From assembly GCA_020852705.1 (NCBI GenBank), contig JADZAP010000021.1, positions 87,121-151,120 of the forward strand: a stretch of 64,000 nt of DNA, written 5' to 3'. A program made the position numbers and the translations under genes. This DNA comes from Ignavibacteria bacterium (GTDB lineage Bacteria > Bacteroidota > Ignavibacteria > Tepidaquicellales > OLB5). Positions within the stretch are counted from its first letter, which is position 1. The number at the start of each line of letters is the position of its first letter. Of this stretch, positions 37,807 through 47,326 are shown in pieces. Below the pieces are notes generated by a model that had not been told where the DNA came from, did not search any database, and saw nothing but the letters and a program-made list of their open reading frames with translations.

Positions 37807-39156
37807 ATGAAAAACAATTTACTAAAGCTATTAGCAGTATTAATTTTACTTTTCTTTCTAACATTTACTACCACTGATCTTATTTCGCAGAACTGGACAG
37901 CACTTGGTACGGGTGCAAATAATTCAGTTAATTCTATGATTGTATATAACGGTGAGCTTATTGCTGCGGGTGATTTTTCATCAATTGGCGGAATAAGTGC
38001 TAACCGAATAGCAAAATGGAATGGATCAATTTGGTCACCATTGGGACTTGGTACCAACGGCAGTATTTTTGCAATGGCAGTTTTTAATGGTGAGCTTATT
38101 GTTGCGGGCAGCTTTACTCAGGTTGGAGGAGTTACTGCAACTCGCATTGCAAAATGGAATGGAAATAACTGGCTCTTGTTTGGTTCAAACAACGGATTTA
38201 ATAATGAGGTACTTGCGCTTGCTGTATATAACAATAATCTTTATGCAGCAGGCAGATTTACATCTTCCGGCTCAACAAGCCTTAACAGAATTGCAAAATG
38301 GAATGGAAATTCATGGGAGCAGTTAGGTCTTGGTTTAAATGACCACACTCACTCACTTGCAGTATATAACGGTGAACTTGTTACAGGGGGCGGATTTACT
38401 ACCGCAGGCGGCGTAAGTGCAAACCGTATTGCAAAATGGAATGGAACTGCATGGAGTAATTTAGGACTTGGTATGAATAATGAAGTATATGCACTTGCTG
38501 TTATGAATAATTCTCTTTATGCAGGTGGTATTTTTACACAAGTTGGCGGAGTAGGGGTTAACAGAATAGCTAAATGGACGGGGAGCTGGAGCAATCTTGG
38601 TACAGGTGTAAATAATTCCGTTGAGGCATTATATAGCTACGGAAACATTATTTTGGCAGGGGGAAATTTTACAAGTGCTGGCGGAATTGGTGCAAACCGC
38701 TTTGCATCTTGGAACGGTTCAAACTGGTCTCAATTTGGAAGCGGTATGAATAACGATGTTCTGGCTATTTCTGTTTACCAGAATGTTATTTATGCAGGAG
38801 GGGATTTTACTACAGCAGGCGGAACTACCGTGAACAGAGTTACAAGATGGTCAATACCTGTAGCAATTGAACCCGAAGGCAGCGAGATTCCTTCAGAATA
38901 TAAGCTGTATCAAAATTATCCCAATCCATTTAATCCTGTAACTAAAATTAAATTTACAATTCCAACCGGTGGAATTACCACTCTAAAAATTATTGATAAT
39001 ACAGGCAAGCTGATAAAACAGATTTTAAATAAGCATTTAAGCCCCGGTGCTTATGAGTTTAACTTTGATGCTTCGGGATATTCCAGCGGTGTATATTACT
39101 ATGAATTAATTTCTGGAAAATTTAAACAGGTTAACAAGATGATTTTGATAAAATAA
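37807..39156 (+). CDS. secreted propeller-like repeat protein with T9SS C-terminal sorting domain
   Basis: signal peptide; about 7 repeats of RIAKWNG..W..LG.G.N..V.ALAVYNG.L.AGG.FT.AGG; C-term YPNPFNPVTKI...KMILIK. Confidence 0.85.
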   Translation: MKNNLLKLLAVLILLFFLTFTTTDLISQNWTALGTGANNSVNSMIVYNGELIAAGDFSSIGGISANRIAKWNGSIWSPLGLGTNGSIFAMAVFNGELIVAGSFTQVGGVTATRIAKWNGNNWLLFGSNNGFNNEVLALAVYNNNLYAAGRFTSSGSTSLNRIAKWNGNSWEQLGLGLNDHTHSLAVYNGELVTGGGFTTAGGVSANRIAKWNGTAWSNLGLGMNNEVYALAVMNNSLYAGGIFTQVGGVGVNRIAKWTGSWSNLGTGVNNSVEALYSYGNIILAGGNFTSAGGIGANRFASWNGSNWSQFGSGMNNDVLAISVYQNVIYAGGDFTTAGGTTVNRVTRWSIPVAIEPEGSEIPSEYKLYQNYPNPFNPVTKIKFTIPTGGITTLKIIDNTGKLIKQILNKHLSPGAYEFNFDASGYSSGVYYYELISGKFKQVNKMILIK

Positions 39157-39220
39157 GATTGATTTAATGTTTAAATTATAATTATTTTAACATATTACTT
39201 AATTTTATTTCTGTTTATAA

Positions 39221-39250
39221 AACCCGGTTTATTGTTAAGCCGGGCTTTTT
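39221..39250 (+). terminator. rho-independent terminator
   Basis: CCCGG...CCGGG hairpin followed by CTTTTTATTTTT. Confidence 0.7.
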
Positions 39251-39372
39251 ATTTTTCTACCCTTAATTTAGAAGAATTTTTTGGTATTTAATGAAAATAT
39301 TCAAAAACGTATATTTATTTGTTATTTTTAAAAATTTTATCAATAAATCAAATTATATTTAGTAAGGAAAAT

Positions 39373-39978
39373 ATGCCGAATTTAGTACTTATCAGACACG
39401 GGCAGTCACAATGGAATCTTGAGAACCGTTTTACAGGATGGATAGATATTCCCCTTTCTCCTAAAGGAGAAGAAGAAGCTTCTTCAGCAGGTGAAAAAAT
39501 TAAAGGTATGACCTTTGATAAAGCATTTTCATCTGTGCTGCAGAGGGCAACCAAAACTTATGAAATAGCAGCACAAAAAGCGGGATTTAAACACTTAGTC
39601 TGCGAACGCGATGAAGCGTTAAACGAAAGAATGTACGGCGACCTGCAGGGATTGAACAAGGATGAATGCCGTGAAAAATTTGGTGCGGAGCAGGTTCATA
39701 TCTGGCGAAGAAGTTTTGACGTTCCACCTCCGGGAGGGGAAAGCCTTAAGAATACCGCTGAAAGAGTTCTGCCGTATTTTTACAAAAAAATTGAGCCGAT
39801 GCTCCGCGAAGGTAAAAATATTCTTGTAGTTGCACACGGCAACAGCTTAAGGGCTTTGATAATGCATCTGGAAAAACTTTCAGGTGAGCAGATTGTAAAA
39901 GTTGAGATACCAACAGGGGTGCCAATTTTATATGAACTTGACAGCAATTTGAATATAGTTTCAAAAAAGGAATTGTAA
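39373..39978 (+). CDS. gpmA: 2,3-bisphosphoglycerate-dependent phosphoglycerate mutase
   Basis: LVLIRHGQSQWNLENRFTGWIDIPLSPKG, ALNERMYGDLQGLNK; start set at ATG 39373. Confidence 0.94.
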   Translation: MPNLVLIRHGQSQWNLENRFTGWIDIPLSPKGEEEASSAGEKIKGMTFDKAFSSVLQRATKTYEIAAQKAGFKHLVCERDEALNERMYGDLQGLNKDECREKFGAEQVHIWRRSFDVPPPGGESLKNTAERVLPYFYKKIEPMLREGKNILVVAHGNSLRALIMHLEKLSGEQIVKVEIPTGVPILYELDSNLNIVSKKEL

Positions 39979-40039
39979 GTTTTTTGCGTGCTTGGCGGTT
40001 AAAAAGCTAAAAACCGCTAAGTCAGCAAGGATTAAAGAA

Positions 40040-40594
40040 ATGATATTATACAACAAAGCATTGGAAACTGTTCACGAATTTGTGAAGAATGAAAATCTTC
40101 GTAAGCACATGTATGCGGTAAGTGAAGCTATGAAACAGTATGCTCAAAAATTTGGCGAGGATGAAGATAAATGGTCAGCAGTTGGATTACTGCATGATTT
40201 TGACTGGGAAATTCATCCTACAGCAGAAGAGCATCCCGTAAAAGGCAGTGAAATACTTAAGGAGCGCGGATGGAGCGATGAAATCATAAGAGCAGTACTT
40301 TCACATGCTGATTATACCGGTGTAACCCGCGAAAGCATGATGGAAAAATCACTGTTTGCAGTAGATGAACTTTCGGGATTCATAGTTGCCTGTGCATTAG
40401 TACAGCCAACAAAAAAGCTGGCTGATGTTAAAACGGAATCTGTTATTAAAAAAATGAAGAAGAAGGAATTTGCGCGCAATGTTAACCGTGAAGATATAAT
40501 AAGCGGCGCTGCGGCGCTTGGCATACCGCTTGAAGAACATATTGAATTTACTAAAAATGCAATTACAGGAATTGCAGGTAAGATGGGGTTGTAG
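40040..40594 (+). CDS. HD (HDIG) domain hydrolase-like protein
   Basis: WSAVGLLHDFDWE, HPVKGSEIL, AVLSHADYTG; start set at ATG 40040. Confidence 0.85.
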   Translation: MILYNKALETVHEFVKNENLRKHMYAVSEAMKQYAQKFGEDEDKWSAVGLLHDFDWEIHPTAEEHPVKGSEILKERGWSDEIIRAVLSHADYTGVTRESMMEKSLFAVDELSGFIVACALVQPTKKLADVKTESVIKKMKKKEFARNVNREDIISGAAALGIPLEEHIEFTKNAITGIAGKMGL

Positions 40595-40709
40595 ATGATT
40601 TCGGATTTTGGATTGTTGATTACGGAATTTGGATTACAGGTTGCAAGTTTTTGTCATCCCTGTTTACCATGATGCTTAGGCTAAAGCAGGAATCTAAAAA
40701 AATTATATA

Positions 40710-41648
40710 ATGGATCTATTTAACAATACAGACACAATCGAAAAAGTAAAAGCTAAACCTTTCATTAAATGGGCTGGAGGTAAATCAAAATTACTTCCGC
40801 TTTTCAAACAATATTATCCAAACGAGTTAAAATCTGGTTTAATTGATTATTATTTTGAACCTTTTTTAGGTGGGGCATCAGTTTTTTTTGATATAGCACA
40901 AAAGTATGAAATTAAAAAATCATACCTTTCCGATAGCAATATAGAAATAGTGTTGGTTTATAAAGTTATTAAGGAAAGGGTAGAAGATTTAAGATCAGCA
41001 TTAAATGAACTTAAGAAAGATTATTGTAAAAAATCTGAAACAAAAAAGGAAAATTTCTTTTATAACATAAGAGATAAATATAACAATTATAAAATCAGTT
41101 ACTTAAATGGATTAAACGATATTTATGTGTACCGTGCCAGTCAAATGATTTTTTTAAACAAAACCTGTTTTAACGGTTTATATAGATTAAATCGTTCCGG
41201 TGATTTTAATGTACCGTTTGGTAAATATATTAAACCTGGAATTTACAGTGAAGAAAATTTATTAGCCGTATCAGAAGTTTTACAAAATACCGAAATTGAA
41301 CATGGAGATTTTGAATTTTTTAAAAATAAAATTAACAGTAAATCCTTTGTATACTTCGATCCACCTTATAGACCAATTAGCAATACTTCAAGTTTTAATT
41401 CATATAGTAAAGAAGGATTTAACAATGATGAACAAATCAGATTAGCTGAATTTTACAAAAAATTAGATGAAAAAGGTGCGAAATTAATGTTAAGCAACTC
41501 AGATCCCAAAAACATTAACAAACAAGATAATTTTTTTGATGAATTATATTCAGGTTTTAACATTAATAGGATTGATGCAGTGAGAGTAATAAATTCAAAT
41601 GCAGAAAAAAGAGGTAAAATAAAAGAATTATTAATAACTAATTATTAA
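40710..41648 (+). CDS. D12-class (Dam/DpnM-like) adenine-N6 DNA methyltransferase
   Basis: PFIKWAGGKSKLLPLF, FEPFLGGASVFF, VYFDPPYRP. Confidence 0.95.
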   Translation: MDLFNNTDTIEKVKAKPFIKWAGGKSKLLPLFKQYYPNELKSGLIDYYFEPFLGGASVFFDIAQKYEIKKSYLSDSNIEIVLVYKVIKERVEDLRSALNELKKDYCKKSETKKENFFYNIRDKYNNYKISYLNGLNDIYVYRASQMIFLNKTCFNGLYRLNRSGDFNVPFGKYIKPGIYSEENLLAVSEVLQNTEIEHGDFEFFKNKINSKSFVYFDPPYRPISNTSSFNSYSKEGFNNDEQIRLAEFYKKLDEKGAKLMLSNSDPKNINKQDNFFDELYSGFNINRIDAVRVINSNAEKRGKIKELLITNY

Positions 41649-41666
41649 ATTTAAAGGAGAAGTATA

Positions 41667-41810
41667 ATGAATTACAAAATTATTATTCCAAAAAACGATA
41701 TAATCAGCGAAAATGGTAAACTTAGTATAAATGAAATTGTCAATTTACTACGAAAATACAGGAATGAACCAAACAAAGTACGGTTTATTGCTGATATGAT
41801 GGAAGAATAA
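41667..41810 (+). CDS. 47-aa small ORF inside the R-M cassette
   Basis: Not in supplied track; AAAGGAGA RBS then ATG..TAA: MNYKIIIPKNDIISENGKLSINEIVNLLRKYRNEPNKVRFIADMMEE; 5 bp before the next ORF. Confidence 0.75.
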   Translation: MNYKIIIPKNDIISENGKLSINEIVNLLRKYRNEPNKVRFIADMMEE

Positions 41811-41815
41811 ATAAT

Positions 41816-42571
41816 ATGAAAAGTGAATCTTGGAAAGCTATTTTTGATTTATATAAAATTAGTAGCTATGATTTTACTAAATCACCGTTCATAATAACTG
41901 CAGAACAAATTAAAAATGCTACTTCTCATTTTAAGAAAACAACAGAAAAAGAGGTAAGAATATTATGCAAACAAGATAGTCGTGAAAAAAGACCACAAGT
42001 TTTTATTGAAAATGAATTATTTCTATTGCCAATAAAAAATGGTACTTTTGCAATTGTAAAAGGTGAGGGTTATATTGATATTCCCGATATTACAACTATT
42101 CAAGAAATATATAGTTCAAAATTAGAATTTGAGTTAGTTAGTTCTAAAGTAGGTGATTCAGAGATGCAACATTTAGATTTTGCCTATGCTGTTAGTTTAA
42201 TACGCACTTTTATTGGTGATCAAAGTTTAGTGTTAACAATTAGGGGTCGTAAATATACACCAGAGTTTTCTTTTAATGTGGGAAAGCAAAAAATAAATGT
42301 TTCAGGTGTACAGACCGAAGTAGATGCTGGTTACGAAGGTAGAGATAAAATTGTCTTAATCGAAGCAAAAAACCGACTAACTAAAAACACAATTATTAGA
42401 CAACTATATTATCCCCTAAGGCTATGGACAGAGCGTACTAATAAAAAAGTTATTACATTATTTTTTGAGAAAAGGAATAACGAATATTTATTTTGGAAAT
42501 TTGATTTTGCTGATATTAACGATTATAATAGTATAATATTATCAGATTCGAAGAAATATATAATTAAATGA
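41816..42571 (+). CDS. putative type II restriction endonuclease (PD-(D/E)XK-like)
   Basis: VQTEVDAGYEGRDKIVLIEAKN (candidate D..EXK core); between two DNA methyltransferases. Confidence 0.75.
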   Translation: MKSESWKAIFDLYKISSYDFTKSPFIITAEQIKNATSHFKKTTEKEVRILCKQDSREKRPQVFIENELFLLPIKNGTFAIVKGEGYIDIPDITTIQEIYSSKLEFELVSSKVGDSEMQHLDFAYAVSLIRTFIGDQSLVLTIRGRKYTPEFSFNVGKQKINVSGVQTEVDAGYEGRDKIVLIEAKNRLTKNTIIRQLYYPLRLWTERTNKKVITLFFEKRNNEYLFWKFDFADINDYNSIILSDSKKYIIK

Positions 42572-43362
42572 AACTAAATCCAGAAGATTTTCAATCAGAA
42601 CTTACTTCAGTTTGGTCATTTCCAGAACGAGGTGATTGGGCAACACATAATTCTAAATACAGGGGTAATTTCGCACCTCAAGTAGCTCGTAATTTAATTG
42701 AGAAATATACTAAAGAAGAGGAAAATGTTTTAGACCCCATGGTAGGTTCTGGTACAACATTAATAGAAGCAAAACTATTAAACAGAAATGCACTTGGAAT
42801 AGATATTAATCCAAATGCTATTGAATTAACAACAAAAGCATTAGAATTTGAATTTAAAAGCAAATCAAAGCAAAAAGCATTACTTGGCGATGCAAGGAAT
42901 CTTGAATTTTGCAAAAATGAATCTGTAGATTTAATTATTTTTCATCCACCATATTTAAATATTGTTGAATATTCAAAAGGTTCAATCGAAGGAGATTTAT
43001 CAAATATTAGTAACATTGAAAAATTTTGTGTCGAAATTGAAACAATAGCTAAAGAATTATATAGAGTTTTAAAACCCGGTAAGTATTGCGCTGTATTAAT
43101 AGGTGACACTAGAAAAGCTCAACACTATATTCCTTTATCATATTATGTTTTTAATAAATTTCTTGAATCAGATTTTATATTAAAAGAAGAAGTAATAAAG
43201 GCGCAGCATAATTGTACATTTTCAAGAAAATGGGCTGATAGTGCTCAAAAATATGGTTTTTATCTAATAATGCATGAACATTTATTTATATTTCGTAAAC
43301 CTAAAAATGGTGAAGTTTTATCAAAATTTAAATGGAGCATGAAACAAAAACCTAAGAAATAA
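42568..43362 (+). CDS. second DNA methyltransferase (N4/N6 amino-methyltransferase, HPPY motif IV)
   Basis: NLIEKYTKEEENVLDPMVGSGTTLIEAKLLNRNALGIDINPNAIEL, DLIIFHPPY; ATGA overlap with endonuclease stop. Confidence 0.9.
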   Translation: MKLNPEDFQSELTSVWSFPERGDWATHNSKYRGNFAPQVARNLIEKYTKEEENVLDPMVGSGTTLIEAKLLNRNALGIDINPNAIELTTKALEFEFKSKSKQKALLGDARNLEFCKNESVDLIIFHPPYLNIVEYSKGSIEGDLSNISNIEKFCVEIETIAKELYRVLKPGKYCAVLIGDTRKAQHYIPLSYYVFNKFLESDFILKEEVIKAQHNCTFSRKWADSAQKYGFYLIMHEHLFIFRKPKNGEVLSKFKWSMKQKPKK

Positions 43363-43365
43363 TCT

Positions 43366-43845
43366 TTGCACACAACAATAAACATATCGCAAAACCTATC
43401 CAAGGCTGAAAGGTACGGGCAGTTATTAACGCAGATTAAGATTTTAATTACAGGGGAAAGTGATTTGATTGCAAACCTTGCAAATATCTGTGCTGTTTTA
43501 AAATATAATATTCGGGATTTTTTCTGGGTTGGGTTTTATTTAATAAAAAATGGTGAACTTGTTCTGGGTCCGTACCAGGGTCCATTAGCATGTACCCGAA
43601 TCAGCATGGGTAAAGGAGTCTGCGGTAAAGCGGCATCCCAAGGCGAAACAATAATTGTGCCTGATGTTAATAATTTCTCCGGGCATATTGCCTGCAGTAA
43701 TTTATCAAAGAGCGAGATTGTTGTGCCAATAATAAACAACGGAAATGTTTGGGGCGTGCTTGATGTTGATTCCGACAATATTAATATGTTTGATGAAACA
43801 GATAAAAAATACCTGGAAGAGTTGTGTTCATGGATAAAACCATAA
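43366..43845 (+). CDS. GAF-domain free methionine-(R)-sulfoxide reductase
   Basis: FFWVGFYLIKNGELVLGPYQGPLACTRISMGKGVCG, DVDSDNINMFDETD; start (TTG) uncertain. Confidence 0.88.
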   Translation: MHTTINISQNLSKAERYGQLLTQIKILITGESDLIANLANICAVLKYNIRDFFWVGFYLIKNGELVLGPYQGPLACTRISMGKGVCGKAASQGETIIVPDVNNFSGHIACSNLSKSEIVVPIINNGNVWGVLDVDSDNINMFDETDKKYLEELCSWIKP

Positions 43846-43929
43846 TCACAAATTATTGACCACACACCAAAAAATGGATGCCCGTTTTTTGTCCCTCCCC
43901 GAAAGTGAGGGGGCAGTTATTAAAAGAAT

Positions 43930-46461
43930 TTGAAATATTCAATAATAATATTAATTATATTTGCAGTTTCAAATATTTACTCACAGCAAACAGGTGATTC
44001 ATTGCTTTATATCCCTATCAATGATTCACTAAAAAAATCAGTTGATTCAACCCAAAGCAGTGATATTAATGCAATTATTGAATACTCCGCAAGTGATTCA
44101 GCAATATTTGATATTAAAAATGATAAACTGATGCTTTATAACGATGCACAGCTAAAATATAAGGAGTATGACCTTAAAGCAGCAAGAATAATTCTTTTCA
44201 GGGAAAGCTCAATAATGGAGGCAAACGGAATACCTGATACCGCAGGAAGCGGAAAGATGATAGGCACACCGATTTTTATGGAGGGTTCTAAAAGATATGA
44301 TGCATCTAAACTGCGGTATAACTTTGAAACCCGGCAGGGTGTAATTGATATGGGCTCTACTGAACTTGAAGGCGGATTTTATGTTGGCGAGAAAATTAAA
44401 AAAGTTGACGAGGACATATATTTTATAAAAAACGGCAGATATACCACCTGCGATAAAGCTGACCCTGATTATTATTTTGGCAGTCCAAAACTTAAAGTTA
44501 TTCAGGGAGATAGAGTTATTGCTGAGCCGGTTTATCTTTTTATTGATGATGTTCCGATATTTGCGCTGCCGTTCGGGTTATTCCCAAATCACTCGGGGCG
44601 CTCAAGCGGAATTATTCCACCTGCATACGGTGAAGACCCGACTTATGGCAGGTATCTTTCACACCTTGGTTACTTTTGGGCTATTAATGATTTTTTTGAT
44701 TTGGCTTTGAAGGGTAATTACTATACTAAAGGCAGAATTGATTTGAACTCACGCTTCAGATATGTTTTAAGGTATAAACTTTCCGGTAGCGCAGAGCTTG
44801 GCGGCAGCCGTATTAGACTTGGTGAAGAAAATGATAATGATAAGATTTTCAGTGATGAATGGAGAATTGGTGTTTATCATAATCAGACAATTAACCCAAC
44901 TACATCACTTACAGCAAATGTAAATTTTTTAAGCAGCAAGAATTACTACAATACTTCAACCAATAATCTGGATGACCTGTTAAGGCAAAATGCATTATCA
45001 AATATTACATTAAACAAATACTGGGAAGGTACACCTAATTCAGTAAGTATAAATTATTCCCGTGATCAAAACCTTTCAACCGGCGAAATAAGCCAGACAG
45101 TTCCTAATGTTACTTTTAACCGGACTCAGACGTATCCTTTTAGAGGCAAAAACACATCACTTTTTGAACTAAAATGGTATGAACAATTTTCTTATTCATA
45201 CAGCTCACAGCTTAAATATATTGATGAAAAAAGACTTGTTAACCCCGCTTTTATTAACGGAAGTTTTAACCGCAATACAAGAGGCGGTATTCTTCAGCGG
45301 GTAAATTTAAATGCGCCTGTTAAAATTGGTGAATTCAGTTTTGCACCTTATTTTAACTACAATGAAGTTTGGTATAATAAATCAATTGAAAAGGTATTAA
45401 ATTCTGCTGATAGCACCGTAATTACCAGTGATATTAAAGGATTTAAAGCATTCAGGTATTTTAATACAGGTATATCACTAAATACTAGGTTGATAGGATT
45501 ATTTAATACAAATATTCTTGGAGTTAAAGGGTTAAGACATACCATTACCCCTTCATTAAATTACACTTATACCCCGGATTTTTCCAAGCCTGAATGGAAT
45601 GCCTATAAGTCTTACATTAATCAGTTTGGAGAGGAAGTAAAGTATTCAATATTTGAACGCGAGGTATTTGGAGGAGCGCCAATTGGTGAACAGCAATCAC
45701 TTAATTTATCAATTGGCAATATATTTGAAATGAAAGTAAAGGATACAGACAGTACTGATAAAAAGTTTCAATTACTTAATATAACAGCAGGCTTGGGATA
45801 CAACTTTGCTGCTGATAGTCTTAAATTCAGTGAAATTGGTTTGAGTTACAGGACAGAAATCGGCAGTTTTTTAAGTGTATCAGGTGGAGCATCTTTTAAT
45901 TTATACAAATATATCAGCGGCGTTGGAAGAATTAATAAGTTCCTTTGGAAGGATGAAAAAAAGATTGCACAGCTTACAAGATTTAATATTTCACTTTCAT
46001 CATCTATTGCGGGTGGTGAGATAGTTAACGAAACCACTGACTCCACCAAGGAACAGGAAGACCTGAGTGAAGGCAGTACACATGAAAGCGAATATGTTGG
46101 GGTATATGGAGATAAACCTGTAAATTTTTCTATACCATGGTCAGTTACGCTGAATTATAATTACAGTTTAAGCAAGCCTGATCCAAGTGTTATAACAAAG
46201 TATTCCAATTTATCAGGAAACCTGAATTTTAATTTAACCCGTAACTGGAAAGTTTCGTTTTCGGCATCTTATGATATATTTGCAAAACAATTTGCAGCGC
46301 CATATATTACAATATACCGAGACCTTCATTGCTGGGAAATGAGTTTTAACTGGGTGCCAACAGGGATATACCGCGGATATAAGTTTGAGCTTCGCATTAA
46401 AGCTCCTCAGCTTCAGGATGTTAAAGTTACCAAACAGACTAATTACAGGGGAGTGTTTTAA
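43930..46461 (+). CDS. lptD: LptD-like LPS assembly outer-membrane protein
   Basis: OstA-like N-terminus (LMLYNDAQLKYKEYDLKAARI), YLFIDDVPIFALPFGLFPN, long beta-barrel; TTG start. Confidence 0.8.
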   Translation: MKYSIIILIIFAVSNIYSQQTGDSLLYIPINDSLKKSVDSTQSSDINAIIEYSASDSAIFDIKNDKLMLYNDAQLKYKEYDLKAARIILFRESSIMEANGIPDTAGSGKMIGTPIFMEGSKRYDASKLRYNFETRQGVIDMGSTELEGGFYVGEKIKKVDEDIYFIKNGRYTTCDKADPDYYFGSPKLKVIQGDRVIAEPVYLFIDDVPIFALPFGLFPNHSGRSSGIIPPAYGEDPTYGRYLSHLGYFWAINDFFDLALKGNYYTKGRIDLNSRFRYVLRYKLSGSAELGGSRIRLGEENDNDKIFSDEWRIGVYHNQTINPTTSLTANVNFLSSKNYYNTSTNNLDDLLRQNALSNITLNKYWEGTPNSVSINYSRDQNLSTGEISQTVPNVTFNRTQTYPFRGKNTSLFELKWYEQFSYSYSSQLKYIDEKRLVNPAFINGSFNRNTRGGILQRVNLNAPVKIGEFSFAPYFNYNEVWYNKSIEKVLNSADSTVITSDIKGFKAFRYFNTGISLNTRLIGLFNTNILGVKGLRHTITPSLNYTYTPDFSKPEWNAYKSYINQFGEEVKYSIFEREVFGGAPIGEQQSLNLSIGNIFEMKVKDTDSTDKKFQLLNITAGLGYNFAADSLKFSEIGLSYRTEIGSFLSVSGGASFNLYKYISGVGRINKFLWKDEKKIAQLTRFNISLSSSIAGGEIVNETTDSTKEQEDLSEGSTHESEYVGVYGDKPVNFSIPWSVTLNYNYSLSKPDPSVITKYSNLSGNLNFNLTRNWKVSFSASYDIFAKQFAAPYITIYRDLHCWEMSFNWVPTGIYRGYKFELRIKAPQLQDVKVTKQTNYRGVF

Positions 46462-46462
46462 A

Positions 46463-47326
46463 TTGAAATACGAACTATACAGCGGAGCAGGAAATGATTT
46501 TGTTATAATAAATAACTTTCCTAAGGGTATTTCCAAAAGTGAGCAGAAAGAGTTGACAATAAAGCTTTGCAGTGAAAGTTTTCCTGAAATTGATGGTATA
46601 ATATTTGCCGAAAAACCAGTTTTCCAAAGCAATGATGTTAGAATGACCTATTATAACCGTGACGGCAGTTTTGGTGCTATGTGCGGCAACGGGGCAAGAT
46701 GCACAGCAATGTTTGCCTATAAACATGGAATAATAAATAAAAAGGATTTTCTGCTGGAAGCAGTTGATGATATATATACTGTAAAAATAATAAATGAGGA
46801 AATTGTTAATATTGGTTTTCCTGAGCCAAAAGAAATTATAACAAATATTGCAATTAATGCTGAATTAAACGCAATAATTAAAACCGCAAATGTAAGTTAT
46901 GCTGATGTTGGAAGTAACCATATTGTAATTTTTATTGACGAAGAAATTAACAAACTTTTTTTGGATAACAAAAGTATTGAGCACATTGATGTAAACGGAA
47001 TTGGCAAAGTTCTTCGTTTTCATAAAAATTTCAGCCCAAGAGGTGCAAATGTTAATTTTGCTGAAATTGAATCCGGAAATTTGATAAACTTAAGGACATA
47101 CGAGCGGGGGGTTGAGCGTGAAACACTTGCCTGCGGTACAGGGATAATTTCAACTGGAATAGTTGCCATGCTCGAAAAAGGGTTCAGTTCACCTGTAAAT
47201 ATTAAAGTCCAAAGCGGTGAGGTGTTGGAAGTTACCGCAAGTATAAACGGGAGGAAAATTTCCGAGTTAAGTTTAATGGGCAGTGCAAAAAAATTTGGTG
47301 AAGGAGAAATTAAAAATTTACAATGA
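46463..47326 (+). CDS. dapF: diaminopimelate epimerase
   Basis: YSGAGNDFVIINN, MCGNGARCTAMFA, ERETLACGTG; start set at TTG 46463 just after lptD. Confidence 0.95.
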   Translation: MKYELYSGAGNDFVIINNFPKGISKSEQKELTIKLCSESFPEIDGIIFAEKPVFQSNDVRMTYYNRDGSFGAMCGNGARCTAMFAYKHGIINKKDFLLEAVDDIYTVKIINEEIVNIGFPEPKEIITNIAINAELNAIIKTANVSYADVGSNHIVIFIDEEINKLFLDNKSIEHIDVNGIGKVLRFHKNFSPRGANVNFAEIESGNLINLRTYERGVERETLACGTGIISTGIVAMLEKGFSSPVNIKVQSGEVLEVTASINGRKISELSLMGSAKKFGEGEIKNLQ

